This document shows, piece by piece, positions 23,165-34,790 of a stretch of 64,000 nt of DNA. The position numbers and the translations under genes were made by a program. Below the pieces are notes generated by a model. The model had not been told where the DNA came from. It saw nothing but the letters and a program-made list of their open reading frames with translations, and did no database searches. How positions within the stretch are numbered: position 1 is the first letter of the stretch; the number at the start of each line of letters is the position of its first letter. This stretch comes from Eopsaltria australis (Eukaryota > Chordata > Aves > Passeriformes > Petroicidae), in the NCBI GenBank assembly GCA_034509425.1, contig JAVTVJ010000372.1:496001-560000 (forward strand). Reading direction: 5' to 3'.

Positions 23165-23582
23165 AGATGATCCCTGGGGTGAAGCACCTCTCCTATGGAG
23201 ACAGGCTGAGAGAGCTGGGGCAGACCTCACTGCAGCCCTATAGTATTTAAAGGAGGCTTATAGGAAAGAAGGAGAGCAATTTTTTTTTTTTTACACAGGC
23301 AGACAGCAACAGGACAAGGGGGAACAGTTTTAAACTAAAAGAGGAGAGATTTAGATTGGATGATAGGAAGAAATTCTTTGTTGTGAGGGTGGTGAGACAC
23401 AGCCACAGGTTGCCCAGAGAAGCTGTGGATGTCCTATCCCTGGAAGTGTACAAGGTGAGGTTGGATGGGGCCCTGGGCAACTTGATCTAGTGGAAAGTGT
23501 CCCTGCCTATGACAGTGGGGGTGGGCAGGACAAGATATTTAAGGTCCCTTCCAACCCAGGCCTTTTTATGATTCTATGATTT
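23165..23582 (+). repeat. CR1 LINE 3' fragment (plus orientation)
   Basis: It reads 'tggagacaggctgagagagctgggg', 'aacagttttaaactaaaagaggagag', 'gttgcccagagaagctgtggatg' and 'aggtcccttccaaccc', and ends in 'atgattctatgatt', the standard avian CR1 end. An internal poly(T) stretch at 23280-23292 is an odd insertion. Overlapping minus-strand frames are antisense repeat sequence. Confidence 0.92.
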
Positions 23583-23784
23583 ATATTTAATGCAGGCAAC
23601 ATGCTTGCTTTGCCTTGTCCACTTGTCTGTCCTTACAAACCAGAGCACTTATGCGCAGGTTCAGGCATCTGAGACAATATCAGATTCTTTAATGTGAATA
23701 TATGGTGCTACCTGGGATAGCCAGACCTCCAGCTGCTGCCTCAGAAAAGAGGGGGGCATTCTAACCTTCTGTCTCATTGACCAG

Positions 23785-23832
23785 CACCGTGTCTATAGAT
23801 CTTTTCCAACCTAAATGATTCTATGAGTCTAC
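23785..23832 (+). repeat. CR1 tail fragment
   Basis: The words 'gatcttttccaacctaaatgattctatgagtc' match the last part of a CR1 3' end. The fragment is very short, only about 200 bp after the larger CR1 copy. Confidence 0.7.
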
Positions 23833-26800
23833 AAGGGTGTCCTGTGTATCCTGCAGGGAAACTCCAGGTACCTATTTCAGCACTTGAGCATGTGACCTTA
23901 TGAGATAATCAGAATTTATCAGGAAAAAATTAAATAAGATGGGATTTTCTGATACAGAAGAAATCCTTGAAGAGCACAGCACTGTGTGTGGGTTGCTTCA
24001 GCAGTCTATAGGGAGCTCTGCCTCTTTCTGTGGCTTACACATTGATCTCACTAGGTTAGCAAGTCAAAATATGCCATTTTGGGCTCCTTCATCTGTGTCC
24101 AGAAGAAAAGTGCAGCTCAAAATTATTTAATATGACTGGGTCCTGTATGAAATGAAATGATTGTTGGGAGGGCAGCTGCTGATTTGCTAACCAGCACTTC
24201 ACACTTGGAACAAGGACATGTTAAATTCTGTCTTAGTCCTTTCTGTAGGGCCTCACCCTGCACACAGATTCAGTCATTCAGTCTGCGCTGAGAGTTTTTA
24301 TAAGAGTCAAAGGCACAGGGGCAGTTAAAAGTTGTCCTGGGCCTTGATGAAATTAGCAGTGTGGAAACTGCAAGTGAACCCAGATCTGAATCTTCTCTGT
24401 AGCTTTTTCCTCTGAATCTTCTCCATAGTTTTTTTCCTCAGTACAGTAATGGCTTGTGGATACAGTATTTATAAGACAGGTTGTGAATATAAAGACTCAT
24501 GAGCTCTTCAGGTAGACATAATTGTGCAAGTAGAGGTAGCCACTTGGGCTACATCTATACAGGTATATTAAATGTTTGTAGGAACACTCATTGGTACCAA
24601 GGTCAAGTGCTGTGGATCAGCCCATGTTCACATGTATTCACTCCCATCATCTCCAAGACTAATGGTCTTGTACAAGCTGTTAGCTGAGAAAGGTCCCTGA
24701 CCTGTGTTAACAACTGAACTGCCCCAGGAACTCTTCTTCATGGTCTGAGTCCAAAAACACACCAGAGACCCTCTTAACTCTGTGACAATGCTGACCTGAA
24801 TCTCCGGCACGATTTAATTTACTTGGGTAAATTAAATACTGGAGACCCTGGAGATCAGGCCGGGATACCTGATGGGCTTGTGTGTAGAAAACCTAGGTCA
24901 TTGTCAGGATTGCCTGTGGCCTTGCCTTCATTCCTTGAAAAGCTTATTCCAGCATGGCTGGGCTGAACCTTAACCAGCCAAGAAAGAGTGACTTTTCTTC
25001 TTGGAAGAAAGGTCTGGGCCTTTGGTATTTGGTGGGGAGATGAGAAGCTGGCAGCAAGAGCAATGAAGAACACTGCCTTGGAAAGGGACCTCAGCCAGTG
25101 CTGGCTGGGACCCTGGGACAGCCACACCTTCCCATCTCAGTTTTTCCCTCTCTTTCGTTACAAGTCCCTGACTGCTCTTGTGGGCAGCTTGGGAAAAGGA
25201 TTAAGGAAATACTAAAGGTGCATTTACAACCTTGCACAGGGCTGGAATGGATGTTCCTGGTGGAGTGTGAGGAAGGAAGAGCACCTTCCATGCAACCAAT
25301 TTTACCTCAATTCCTGCATTTCCCTTTTCACTCCCCAGCTCAGCACAGCCCAGAGCACTTCCCCTGACTGTGTAATGCTCAGGAAGCAATTACCATTCTG
25401 GTTTTGTAATTGCAGCCTTGAACACCCAAGTGACTGATTCCAGCCTAGGCTCCAGTCATATGAACTGGAAATGGATACAGCTGGTTGTAGGACCAGCTTG
25501 AACAATGTGGTCTCCCAAGAAGACTTCATTTCTATTCTCCTCGGGCTGATTGTTTCTCTCACCAGGTGGTGGTTGCTTCTTGCACTACAGAAAGCTGAAA
25601 ACTTGACTCATGAGAAGAATATCCAAAATGTTTGCTACACCACTGTACCACAAATGGCTACATCTGTCTCTGGGGATGTTTTTTCCTCTGTCTTTCTGAA
25701 ACACAATCACCCACTTCTCTAAAATCTCCAACACCCATATAGTGCCACTTTAGTATTCACTGTTTTGGAGGAGTGTGATAAAGAAGTATTTAAGGTAGAT
25801 TCATTTCACTTGATCTACAACATGAGATCTGCTAGACACACATCAGCTGTGCCACTCCTTGGGCCAGAATTTTTCCTTTTGTCCATTGACTACAAAGCCA
25901 GTCTACCAGATCAGCACAGAGCAAGATGCTGAGCAGGTCAAAATCTAATTTAAAGCAAGAATAATCTCACTGTGTGACACTGGATAGGCAAATTGTCACT
26001 GTATCGTAACACTTTTACAACTGAAACGACAAATACCTTCATTAAAAAACATGAATTTAAATACCCATGTCCATGACCTGGTGAAACCCAGAATCTGTCA
26101 GCCACTTTCTAGGTAAGAGTCAGAGCATCTGACCTAAAATGCTTGTTGTAAAACATCTGTGAGTTAAACTCAGCTCCTGGAAAAAACAGCAATGACCTGG
26201 AAAGACGTTCACCTTTCTGCCCACAGCTGTGTATGAAAGACTGGTTGATGAGATGGGTTGTACTAATTGTGCCATGAGACAGAGGCATCTTGCAGATCTT
26301 GGAGAACTGGGTCACTCTATCCTGACTTGCTGTCACCTAGAAAAGCCTGGGCCATTGAAATTGCTCTCATGGCATCTGCCAAATTAGTTATCTTGGACTG
26401 AAAAGAGCACAGCAGAACCAATGAAACTCAGTTTACCAAAAAACCTGCATTGTACTTCCCTTTTATTTCCATCACACACTTCTGGACGTAGACCAGAAGT
26501 GACTGGTGAGCCAAGTCAAACAGGTATCTGCTGAGTTTTTGCCTCAGCCTTTCCCTTAGAGGGACACAAATCCTGGCCTCACAAATCTCACCTATTGAGC
26601 TGCCAGGTTTTTACAATGGTTGGAGGAGCTGAAAGCTGTCCAGCCATTTCCTCCTCTGTTGTTTGGTTAAAATGGGTCATTGGGTTACCGAAGTATTTTT
26701 CAGTGGGGAGTAGACAGTGAGACTGGCAGACACATGGAGCAACAGACAGAGCAATTGCACACACCTTTTTAGGAAAAGGTGCTGAAAAATAACATACTAA

Positions 26801-29800
26801 CACCCCTTCACCTCCCAGCCCTTTCTCTTTTTCTTGCTAATTCCAAAAGTTGAAATTTTTCGTTTTGGGAGAATTTCGGTCAGGTCCAGAATCACTCATT
26901 AAATGGAGGAATTGCTCCAACAATGACCCTGAAAGGTTTTCTAATTTTAAAAGGAAATCAGGTATAAAGCTTGGCCATCTTTAACCTGGAGAGTTCACAC
27001 TGTGCTCTGGTGGGTAGTTCAGCACAGAAGCCTGGGTCTCCATCACTCTCAGCCTTCACTCTTGCCGTCAGGAATCTGCATAAAGGGAGTCACTTCCACA
27101 CTTCACACAGGTAATGAGCAACCAGGAGCCAGCACCAAAACCAAGCAGACCCTGGGCTCTTGCTTATCTCCAACTAAATAACTTAGCACAAACACGAACA
27201 CCTCCAGAGCTTATTTGGGGGGTGTGAGGGAAGTGATGGTATAATCCTTGGGTACTGGCTTTGGTCAGGTGCGTGTTGAAGACAGACTTGAAAAACTTGG
27301 TAATGTATTTAGGTGGAAATTTATGTAGTTATTGACTGTTCCTTCACTTTTCCTGGTCTGGGGAAATACTTTCCATTGCTGCTATGTGAAGACTCAACTA
27401 CTCAAAAATGATGGTTTCTTTGGAGAAAAAAATAAAAATTACTGTATCTATCAACTGTAGATGTGATTTTTGAATAACATAGACAATTTCCTGTATTTTA
27501 GGGTTTGGTTTTATTAAACTGAGGCAAAGCAGGAAATCTCATATTTTCTTCCTCACTGGCTACCATGAAACTTATCCATGATTTACCTTGGACCCCCAAA
27601 CTTAAGAGAGGTGGAATTTTAATTCCAGGGCTGCAGCAGGTCAAGAGCCAAGCTTATCTTTCAGCAGGGATTACCTATGGTTTCTACTAGATTATTCCTG
27701 ACATGTGGCTCATCATATTACAGGTTAAATGTTTAAAGCAGGGAGAAAAGCATGAGGCATAATGAGTAACAGCTCTATAACTCTGCTCCCTTCTCTCCAG
27801 AATAAATCTATACTGAGTTTAGGAGGTGTGGAGATTAAAAGACTGCCATGACAGGCTATCAACAACCTTACCACATCATATAACAAGAATGAACTTTAAA
27901 TCTACCATTTTGGTTACCTTTGAAACTCACTGAGAAGCCCAGTCGTAATATAAAATCCCCTAGTAGTTCACATCTGGGTTTTGTAATTGTCATCTGAAAA
28001 CAAATAGTATTAGGAGTGATAAGTGAGTGATCATCTCACTGGAATCTTAGCGCAGCCTTTTTCAGTAATGAAATTACACTGCGTTTCTCCCAAATCAAGG
28101 CTGAAAAAAAGTTTCATGTTCAGCTTTTAAACTGGTTTCCATAGCCGATTTTCTTTGTTTTTAAATATGTTCCTCTGCCCTTGCTTTTTCCCCCCACATT
28201 TTATTTACTATACCCTAAGCAGGGTTCTGATTTCTCCTCATCCTGCCATGATTACAGCTAGAGTCCTCTGCCAGGGATTCAATACTTGGTGGACAATTCC
28301 CTCTGGGCTTATAAACTCACTGTTGTTCTCCTGCTGCTTTGGGGGAGATGAAAAGCAAATCCATGAGCTGCCAAGAATCACACCCAGGCAGGGATGCAGT
28401 GTTGCGAGAGCTGGTCCCTGCTCAGTGTACAGGAGACAGACATGACCCTGGGATGAGTTCATGGGGTCACACCTTGACCCTGACGGAGACCCTTCATCTC
28501 CCCATGCCCCTGTGAAGAACAGAGAGGGATTAAACTGTAGGGCTGCAGTCCGTTTGCATCGAACAGAATGAACAGACCCCAGCCACAAATCACTCAATAT
28601 TTTAACTGGCTCTGAGAGGTTTTTCTTCCTTGCTTTAACCCTTTGTGGGACCTCAGTGCCTGCAGGAGATGGCTGGTGAGCAGTCCTTGAGCACAAGTGG
28701 TAATTCTTCCTCTTTTTCATACCACTCAGTCCCCTGCATCTGTGCTGAGGCAGGTGGCTGAGAAAACTCCTCTGGGCTATGTGTCAGTGAAAGTTAAGCT
28801 ATTGGGAGTAAATTGTGTATCAAAAGTGAGTACAAACATCAGTCCTAACTGCAAACTCATCACTGTCTGACTTCAGCCCTATAGAAAATCCCAGCGTAAC
28901 TGGTCTTAAGAGTCAGGTTTTGAGCATGAGCTGAGGGTTACACTAGAGCTGGTGGCATTGTGTGTGCGAGTGAATGGTGCCAGACAGGAGCTGGGCAGTG
29001 GGCTCCCAAAGGGTGAGTGTCATGGTTTACCAGATAACATAACGAAAATTAACCCTACCGCATGCAAAAGCAGCACGATGAGACACAGCTGGGGATGGCA
29101 GTCAGCACCAGTGCCCATCCCGGGTCTATAGGTGGTATTTGAGTGCTCTCTAGTGGACAGAAAACGGATCCAGAGGCGAACAAAACTGATGTGCTGTGCC
29201 TGAGCCTAAGTCACCCTCAGCTGCATGTCTGAGGCATTGGGTCTGTAATACCCATACACCGTGGGCCTGTGCTGAGTCTCTGGGAGCAGCATTTGGGAGG
29301 GAGGCTCAGAGCCAGGTCTCCCTGATCTGTGATGCTTCAGGGCAGAGGTTTGGTGAGACAGCAGTGCAGGGTGGCAGGGGATGCCCCTCATCGGGTAAGA
29401 GCTGACTCACAAGCACAAGAATCACCTCAACCCCTTTGCACTGTTTTTCAGTGCTTTTCCTTGCCTTGAGGAAAACACCTGCAGGTCCTGCTCCTGCATG
29501 TAGTCAGTGGTTAGAAAAGCAGAGAGGTACTGTGGAAGGAGAGTAGAAACACTGGTCATGGAAGGGAAGAAAAAAGTGGGGAAAAGTTATATGAACTCGT
29601 TTACCAGCTGCTGCTGAGCCTCCAGGAGCCCTCTGCTCTGAGGGCCCTGCCAAAGCTGGACATAGTAGCTCTGAGGGAAAATATTCTTGTTTCATAGCAC
29701 AAAGTGATAAGCCACAGAGTAAAGTGGAAACCTAGACTATGTCAATGTAAAAACAAGGTTATTAAGGAAGTCAGCTCAGGACTCAGGCCATAAAATAGTT

Positions 29801-32204
29801 ATGTAATGGGTACTCCCAGACCAGCAAAACCTACTGAACCTACATACTACTGAACCCAAATGTTCAAAAAGTATCCCAAAATCATGATATTTATAAGGAT
29901 ATTGTATTGCAGTCGGGATTTACTTATAGCAGGTATCTGAGTTTTGAGTTCTAGGAATAACTAATTTTCCTTTTATTTCTGTGAAATGACAGCTAAAAGA
30001 ATTTTTATGATGGTGGTAGTAAAACCAGAAACAGCCTCTTAACACATGAAACAGCTACACCTCAGTACATCTCTCCATGAACTCTTTGTTCAAAATCTGG
30101 CTTCTCCATTACCTCTGTTGGGAGGGCTGTTATCTCAGCCTTCCTGGACGATGCCATTTTTCAGCATGAGCTCCTCTTACATAGACATTTTCCAATGCTC
30201 AGACATCTTGAACACAAATAAAACTCCTTCAACCTCCTATTGAGCTTAATTATTTGTCTCCCACTCATTCTTTTCCTTTGCTTTCTAGAGGCTTTTGACA
30301 GAAATCAGACTGACTTTTTCTTCAAGTGTCTTCTCCCACTTGGAGCAGGTCATCTTTGGCCTTGCCTCATTTATGCAGAAACCACAGAGGCTCTAATACA
30401 GTACTACACATACCTGCAGTAGAAGAACATGGGTTTGTATTTAGGCAGTTATTCTATGCAAATTAATTGTTTTATTACAGACGCTATGCATAAATTAGGC
30501 TAGTAAATACTGACTGCATGAATATGCTGATTCAGTTTGTTGAAGGTACGGAAAGAAAGGGGGGAAAAAATCAGAAAAACAATGGATAAAAATAAGTCAA
30601 GCAATCTACCATACCAGTCAGTACTGCAGAGCTAAGAGGCAGGGAAAAAAGCCAGAAATCCCAAAGAATAGTCCTGAAACTTCAGAGAGTTTCTTTGTCT
30701 TTCCTTTGCTCATAGACAATTCAACTGAGGCAAGGGGGACCATGGAGAGAGGAACAGCTGAGGGTAACCCAAGTAGTAGGTAGGAAAACGTAAGTTTATA
30801 AGTGATGACTGTTACTGGTATTGGTTCTCAGCTTCTTTGCACATTCTCACTCAGGCTTTCCCCTGCAGGTTTTCAGTGGATACTTGAGTAAAAAAATTGG
30901 TTCAGTGGAAGAAATTTTCTGTGTAGGATCCAAAGCAACATGGGAATCAAACTCCAAGTATTCTGGGAGGTTGCTTCTCCAAGAGGCAAGTTGATGCTTA
31001 GCTCCTGCAGACAGCTCTATTGGCATATTCGTTTTCTCCTGACAGGTTTGATTTGTGTGCACCTTTTATGCAGAGGTTCACTCTTCACAGTCACCATCTG
31101 AAGACAGACCCTGTCCTAACCTCATGGGAGAATCAGCTGATTATTTCCACAGCTTCAGAGATCAGCACCACTGAGGCACTTCTTTTATTCCTATGCTACG
31201 ATGACACGGGCTGTGGAGTTATAAAAATGCCATATATGATTAAGGCTTGTAAGGAAACCAGATAAACAGACAGTGCTTGGAATTCTTCATGAGTCCATGG
31301 ACATGGCACACACAGCCTCTCCAGGACAGAGTGGCAGCTTACTGGGGCCAAGCAGACACTTCTGTTTGAGGAGAAAATCCCCAGCTTTTGAAGCACCTTC
31401 ACAGGCACAGGCACATCTGGAAGGACATTGTTCAGTGAGCACAACAACCCTCAGTGGGAACTCATGGCTGGCATTCTGCTCTGTTTTTGCTGTCTCAGAC
31501 AGCAAACTGCCAGCTGTTTACTCCTTGTTACTATCTGAATAAATTGCATTATCCAGGAAGCCAAATGGGGATAAAAATGCTGTTAGAGAAGCAATTTGTT
31601 TAGACATAAAACTATTCCTGATATACTTATGCTTTCAGGAACTCCACCCCAGGGCTTTTTAACCCTTCAGGGGCCACATGAGAACGATTAACGTTCCAAA
31701 AGCATTTTCTGGTGGTTTGCAGCACTTCTGGAAACTGCAACTCCTGTGCCAGAAAGGCTGCAGCTGGGTGGTGGTGTTTACACTCTGCTTAACAAAAGCT
31801 TTTTAGTGGCAGGGAGAGAAAACAATGGGGATTTAGGAAGGAACCCCACCTATGAAGTCTCCCTTTTTTTGTTTTGACTCATGGGCTTCGTGTTCCAGAT
31901 TTCTCGTTTCAGCACAAGCATCGAAAGACTGTTCTGTGTCTGCCACTTTGGACCTCTCTTGATTTTGACATTTCCATCACATCCCAAACTCCTCTAGCTG
32001 TTCCTTTTTGGGGTGAAAAGTCTTAATGCACTCACTAGGTCCTCTTTCAGGGGCTTCTCCTCTCTGGAGACACTGCTGCATACCCACTTGGGGTGCTGAG
32101 CCTGTTTGGGGGCTGGCTCCATCGATGCAGTGTCAGCATTTGTGGGCATTTTTTTATCACTTTTATAATACTCCCTGGTATCACCTGTGGTTTCTGTCTG
32201 TCCA
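23833..32204. other. GDF7-HS1BP3 intergenic region, right part
   Basis: No supported gene was found. The A/T-rich sequence has scattered short frames. A dense POU/homeodomain motif cluster lies at 30450-30535. A 'tgtcatggttta' word near 29018 resembles the edge of songbird LTR elements but is too short to call. Confidence 0.5.
30450..30535. promoter_or_regulatory. Octamer/homeodomain motif cluster, candidate enhancer
   Basis: A perfect octamer ATGCAAAT (30456-30463) overlaps an AATTAATT homeodomain core. It is followed by TATGCATAAATTA (about 30485-30497) and further ATGCATG/ATATGC words within 85 bp. Density and overlap suggest a conserved developmental element; conservation itself was not tested. 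Confidence 0.35.
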
Positions 32205-32656
32205 GAGAAGGACAGTGGAGCTGGTGAGAAGGGTCTGGAGCACAAATGTGATGAGAAGCAGCTGAGGGAGCTGGTGGTGTTTAACCTGAAGAAAAGGAGG
32301 CTCAGGGGGGACCTTATCACTCTCTAAAACCACCTGAAAGGAGGGTGCAGCCAGGTGGGGTCGGTCTCTTTTACCAAGTAAAAGGTGACAGATGAAGAAA
32401 TAGCCTCGAGTTGCATCAAGAGAGGTTTAAACTGGATATTAGGAAAAATTTCTTCACTAAAAGGGTGGTCAGGCATTGGGACAGGCGGATTAGGGCAGTG
32501 GTGGAATTGCTGTCCCTGGACGTGTTTAAAAAAACATGTGGATGTAGCACTTAGAATTATGGTTTAGTGATGAGCATGGTGGACGGGTAAACGATTGGAT
32601 CTCATGATCTTAGAGGTCTTTTCCACCCATAACGACTCTGTAACTCCGTGATTCCA
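32205..32656 (+). repeat. CR1 LINE 3' fragment (plus orientation)
   Basis: It contains 'aacctgaagaaaaggaggctcagggg', 'gaccttatcactctc', 'aactggatattaggaaaaatttcttcact', 'gtggaattgctgtccctgg' and a diverged end 'gactctgtaactccgtgattcc'. It stops directly at the edge of the HS1BP3 CpG island. Confidence 0.92.
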
Positions 32657-33112
32657 CAAAGCTGTGCCCGGTGCGAAGGTTTATTCCCAAGTGCTTCCCT
32701 GCAGGCGCCCCGCACAGCAGCGCAGAGAAGCCCTGGATAACCAAGAGGCCAGGTACGCCCGGCAGCCTGCAAACAAACAAGGGCTGCCGAGGGGCAGCAG
32801 AAGGACCAGCTGCTTCCCTCTTCTTTCACCTAATAAACTTCGGAGCACACAGCCGCTCCGAGGTGCGTGCCCAGGGCTGCGGAGGTGGCCATGCCTTGCA
32901 CCCGGCTGGCGCTGCCTCGGGATGGGGTTGGGTAAGCAGCGCCTGCCCATTGTTTTAGGGCAGGGAGATGCGTGCGAACTGCTTCCCGTGAGGAGGAGGA
33001 AGAGAAGCGCCCAGGGATGCACCGAGGCTCGGGGGAAGTTTCGGTCCCGGGAGGAAGAGGAAGCGCGGGATGAGTTAGTGGGGTTCACGCGGCCGCATTC
33101 CCGCCCGTCGGT

Positions 33113-33194
33113 GTAGTCGTGGCCGAGTGGTTAAGGCGATGGACTAGAAATCCATTGGGGTCTCCCCGCGCAGGTTCGAATCCTGCCGACTACG
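33113..33194 (+). tRNA. tRNA-Ser (anticodon AGA)
   Basis: This is an 82-base tRNA gene. The acceptor arms GTAGTCG (33113-33119) and CGACTAC (33187-33193) pair perfectly, with discriminator G at 33194. The A box TGGCCGAGTGG (33120-33130) and B box GGTTCGAATCC (33173-33183) form the internal Pol III promoter. The anticodon stem ATGGA/TCCAT encloses the loop CTAGAAA, with anticodon AGA at 33146-33148, which reads UCU/UCC serine codons after inosine modification. The long variable arm typical of class II tRNA-Ser is present. There is no intron and all stems are intact, so it is likely functional. As far as I recall it is essentially identical to the mammalian tRNA-Ser-AGA. Confidence 0.98.
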
Positions 33195-33207
33195 AGCCGC
33201 GCTCTCC

Positions 33208-33211
33208 TTTT
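33208..33211 (+). terminator. Pol III terminator of tRNA-Ser
   Basis: The first TTTT on the sense strand lies 14 bases after the tRNA, as expected for RNA polymerase III termination. Confidence 0.75.
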
Positions 33212-33332
33212 CCTCCCCGTGCCGGACGTTTTCTTCGCCCGGCTCGTTTTGCACCGGAGCCGCCGCCGCCTGACATCCGGCAGGACAGCCGGGCCAGCCC
33301 CGGGAAGGGAGGCGGGACCTCCTGCGGCGGCC

Positions 33333-33376
33333 ATGGAGCAGCGCGGCCCGGCGCCCGCCGTGCTGGTCACCACCAG
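33333..33376 (+). CDS. HS1BP3: HS1BP3 exon 1 (start codon)
   Basis: This exon encodes the first 14 residues plus two bases of codon 15. The ATG at 33333 has the context GCGGCCATGG, a strong Kozak sequence. The peptide MEQRGPAPAVLVTTR matches the start of HCLS1-binding protein 3, whose human form has the same AVLVT-S/T-R segment. A GTACCG donor follows at 33377 (phase 2). The frame is open upstream to 33219, but the added residues would come from the 5' UTR and the tRNA flank, so this ATG is preferred. The gene diverges from GDF7 and shares its CpG island with the tRNA-Ser gene. Confidence 0.9.
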
Positions 33377-33448
33377 GTACCGGGGACGGGCCGGGGGCAG
33401 CGGCCCCGAGCCTGCAGCGGCCTCGGCCTCGGAGGGGCAGCCCGGGCG

Positions 33449-33500
33449 GGGGAAGGAGAGAGGGGAAGGGAAAGGAAAGGAAGGGAAGGAGCGCAGGGCG
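33449..33500. repeat. Polypurine GGAA/GGGAAA tract
   Basis: About 50 bases composed almost only of G and A lie at the start of HS1BP3 intron 1, inside the CpG island. Polypurine stretches next to promoters can form triplex or G-rich structures and bind ETS/GA factors. Confidence 0.85.
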
Positions 33501-34068
33501 GCGGAGGCTGAGGGAAGTGGCGGAGCTGAGGGGAAACCGGGGTGGTGCTGCGGCGTTTGCCCCGGGACGCTTCAGATGTTCTCCAGTTCTCCTGCCTTGC
33601 ACGGCCGGGGGAGATCCCTGGCCCGTCCTGTGTGTCCTCTCCTCTAGTGATCGCTCCGAGTCGTTTCCCGTCCGCTCTGGCGCAGCGTGTGCTGCCGCCC
33701 TCCAGGAACATCTTTTCCTTGCCGGTGTTTCCAGGTGCGTGGGCAGGAATTAGGATTTATCCTCTCCGAGGCGCGGTGTCAGCAGCGCTTTGGCTGTTGC
33801 CCATTCCCGGTGCTGTGCCCTGCATCCCGGTGCTCCTCGTGCCCACTCTGCCTGGAATGAACTCAAAAAAGAGTTTGTTCTCCTTCCCCACCTTCTCGAA
33901 GCTATCCCCTGCGCGGTGCAGGGGCGCTGTTTTCCGTTCCATTACATTTTTAAACACTGTCTTTTTCTAGATGTGGTAAAGGAACCCTCGTGAGAAATGC
34001 CCTAAGAAGAGAATGCTTATGGCAGTCTTTTATAGGGAAATTCACAGATCTCTCTTTTTCTTTCTTCC

Positions 34069-34089
34069 TTTTTTTTTTTTTTTTTTTTT
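34069..34089. repeat. Poly(T) run of 21
   Basis: An uninterrupted homopolymer within HS1BP3 intron 1. No attached retroposed sequence was recognised. Confidence 0.95.
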
Positions 34090-34610
34090 AATCCCCACGA
34101 GATATTTGAGGCCGTATGAAAGCAGTTTCCTATCACATGAGATATGAGAAGCAGAAGTGTTTATTCAGCAAGGTCCTTACCTCTTAGGACATAAATAATG
34201 ACTATTTCAGTCACTTTAACTTCAAAGCCATTATTTTAATCCTTAAACATTTGGCTGAACCAGGACTGGACTTTCCTTGGAGCAATGGGCTTGAACCTTC
34301 AAATGTATCGGATGTGACTAACAGATGTTCTGTAGAACTGACTTAATATTAAGTTTAGCCTTGGAAATGGAAATGCAAACACCTGGATTAGTTTCACAGT
34401 TGTTAGACTGGAAAAGACCCACTTGCAAATTGTCCCACTGAAACTTGAATGCTTTCAGTGATAGATATGTATGTGTGGGATTAAGGCTTTAGCAAGTGGA
34501 GATATTTTCTAGCTTCTGAGGTGAAATAGCTGAATAGCTGTGACCTTTTCCACTCCTTATACATCTTTGTTTTGGGAACAGGATTTCTAATTTTTGTGGT
34601 AATATAAATC

Positions 34611-34790
34611 ATGGAATCATAGAGTATGCTGAGTTGGAAGGGACCCCTCAGGATCATTGAGTCCAACTCGTGGCCCTGCTCAGGACATCCCAAGGATCAC
34701 ACCATGTACCTGAGGGCATTGTTCAAACACTTCTTGAACTCTCAGGTTTGGTGCTGTGGCCAGTTCTCTGGGGAGCCTGTAAAATCTGTA
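34611..34790 (-). repeat. CR1 LINE 3' fragment (minus orientation)
   Basis: It starts with 'atggaatcatagagta', followed by 'gttggaagggacccctc', 'aggatcattgagtccaactc' and 'cacttcttgaactctcagg'. This is a reverse-oriented CR1 3' end within HS1BP3 intron 1. Confidence 0.9.

Larger units (their letters stand above)
32700..33560. promoter_or_regulatory. CpG island with HS1BP3 promoter and tRNA gene
   Basis: G+C and CpG are high from the end of the CR1 copy to just inside HS1BP3 intron 1. The HS1BP3 transcription start must lie upstream of 33333, probably between the tRNA gene and the start codon or overlapping it. No TATA box was seen. The boundaries are by eye. Confidence 0.75.
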
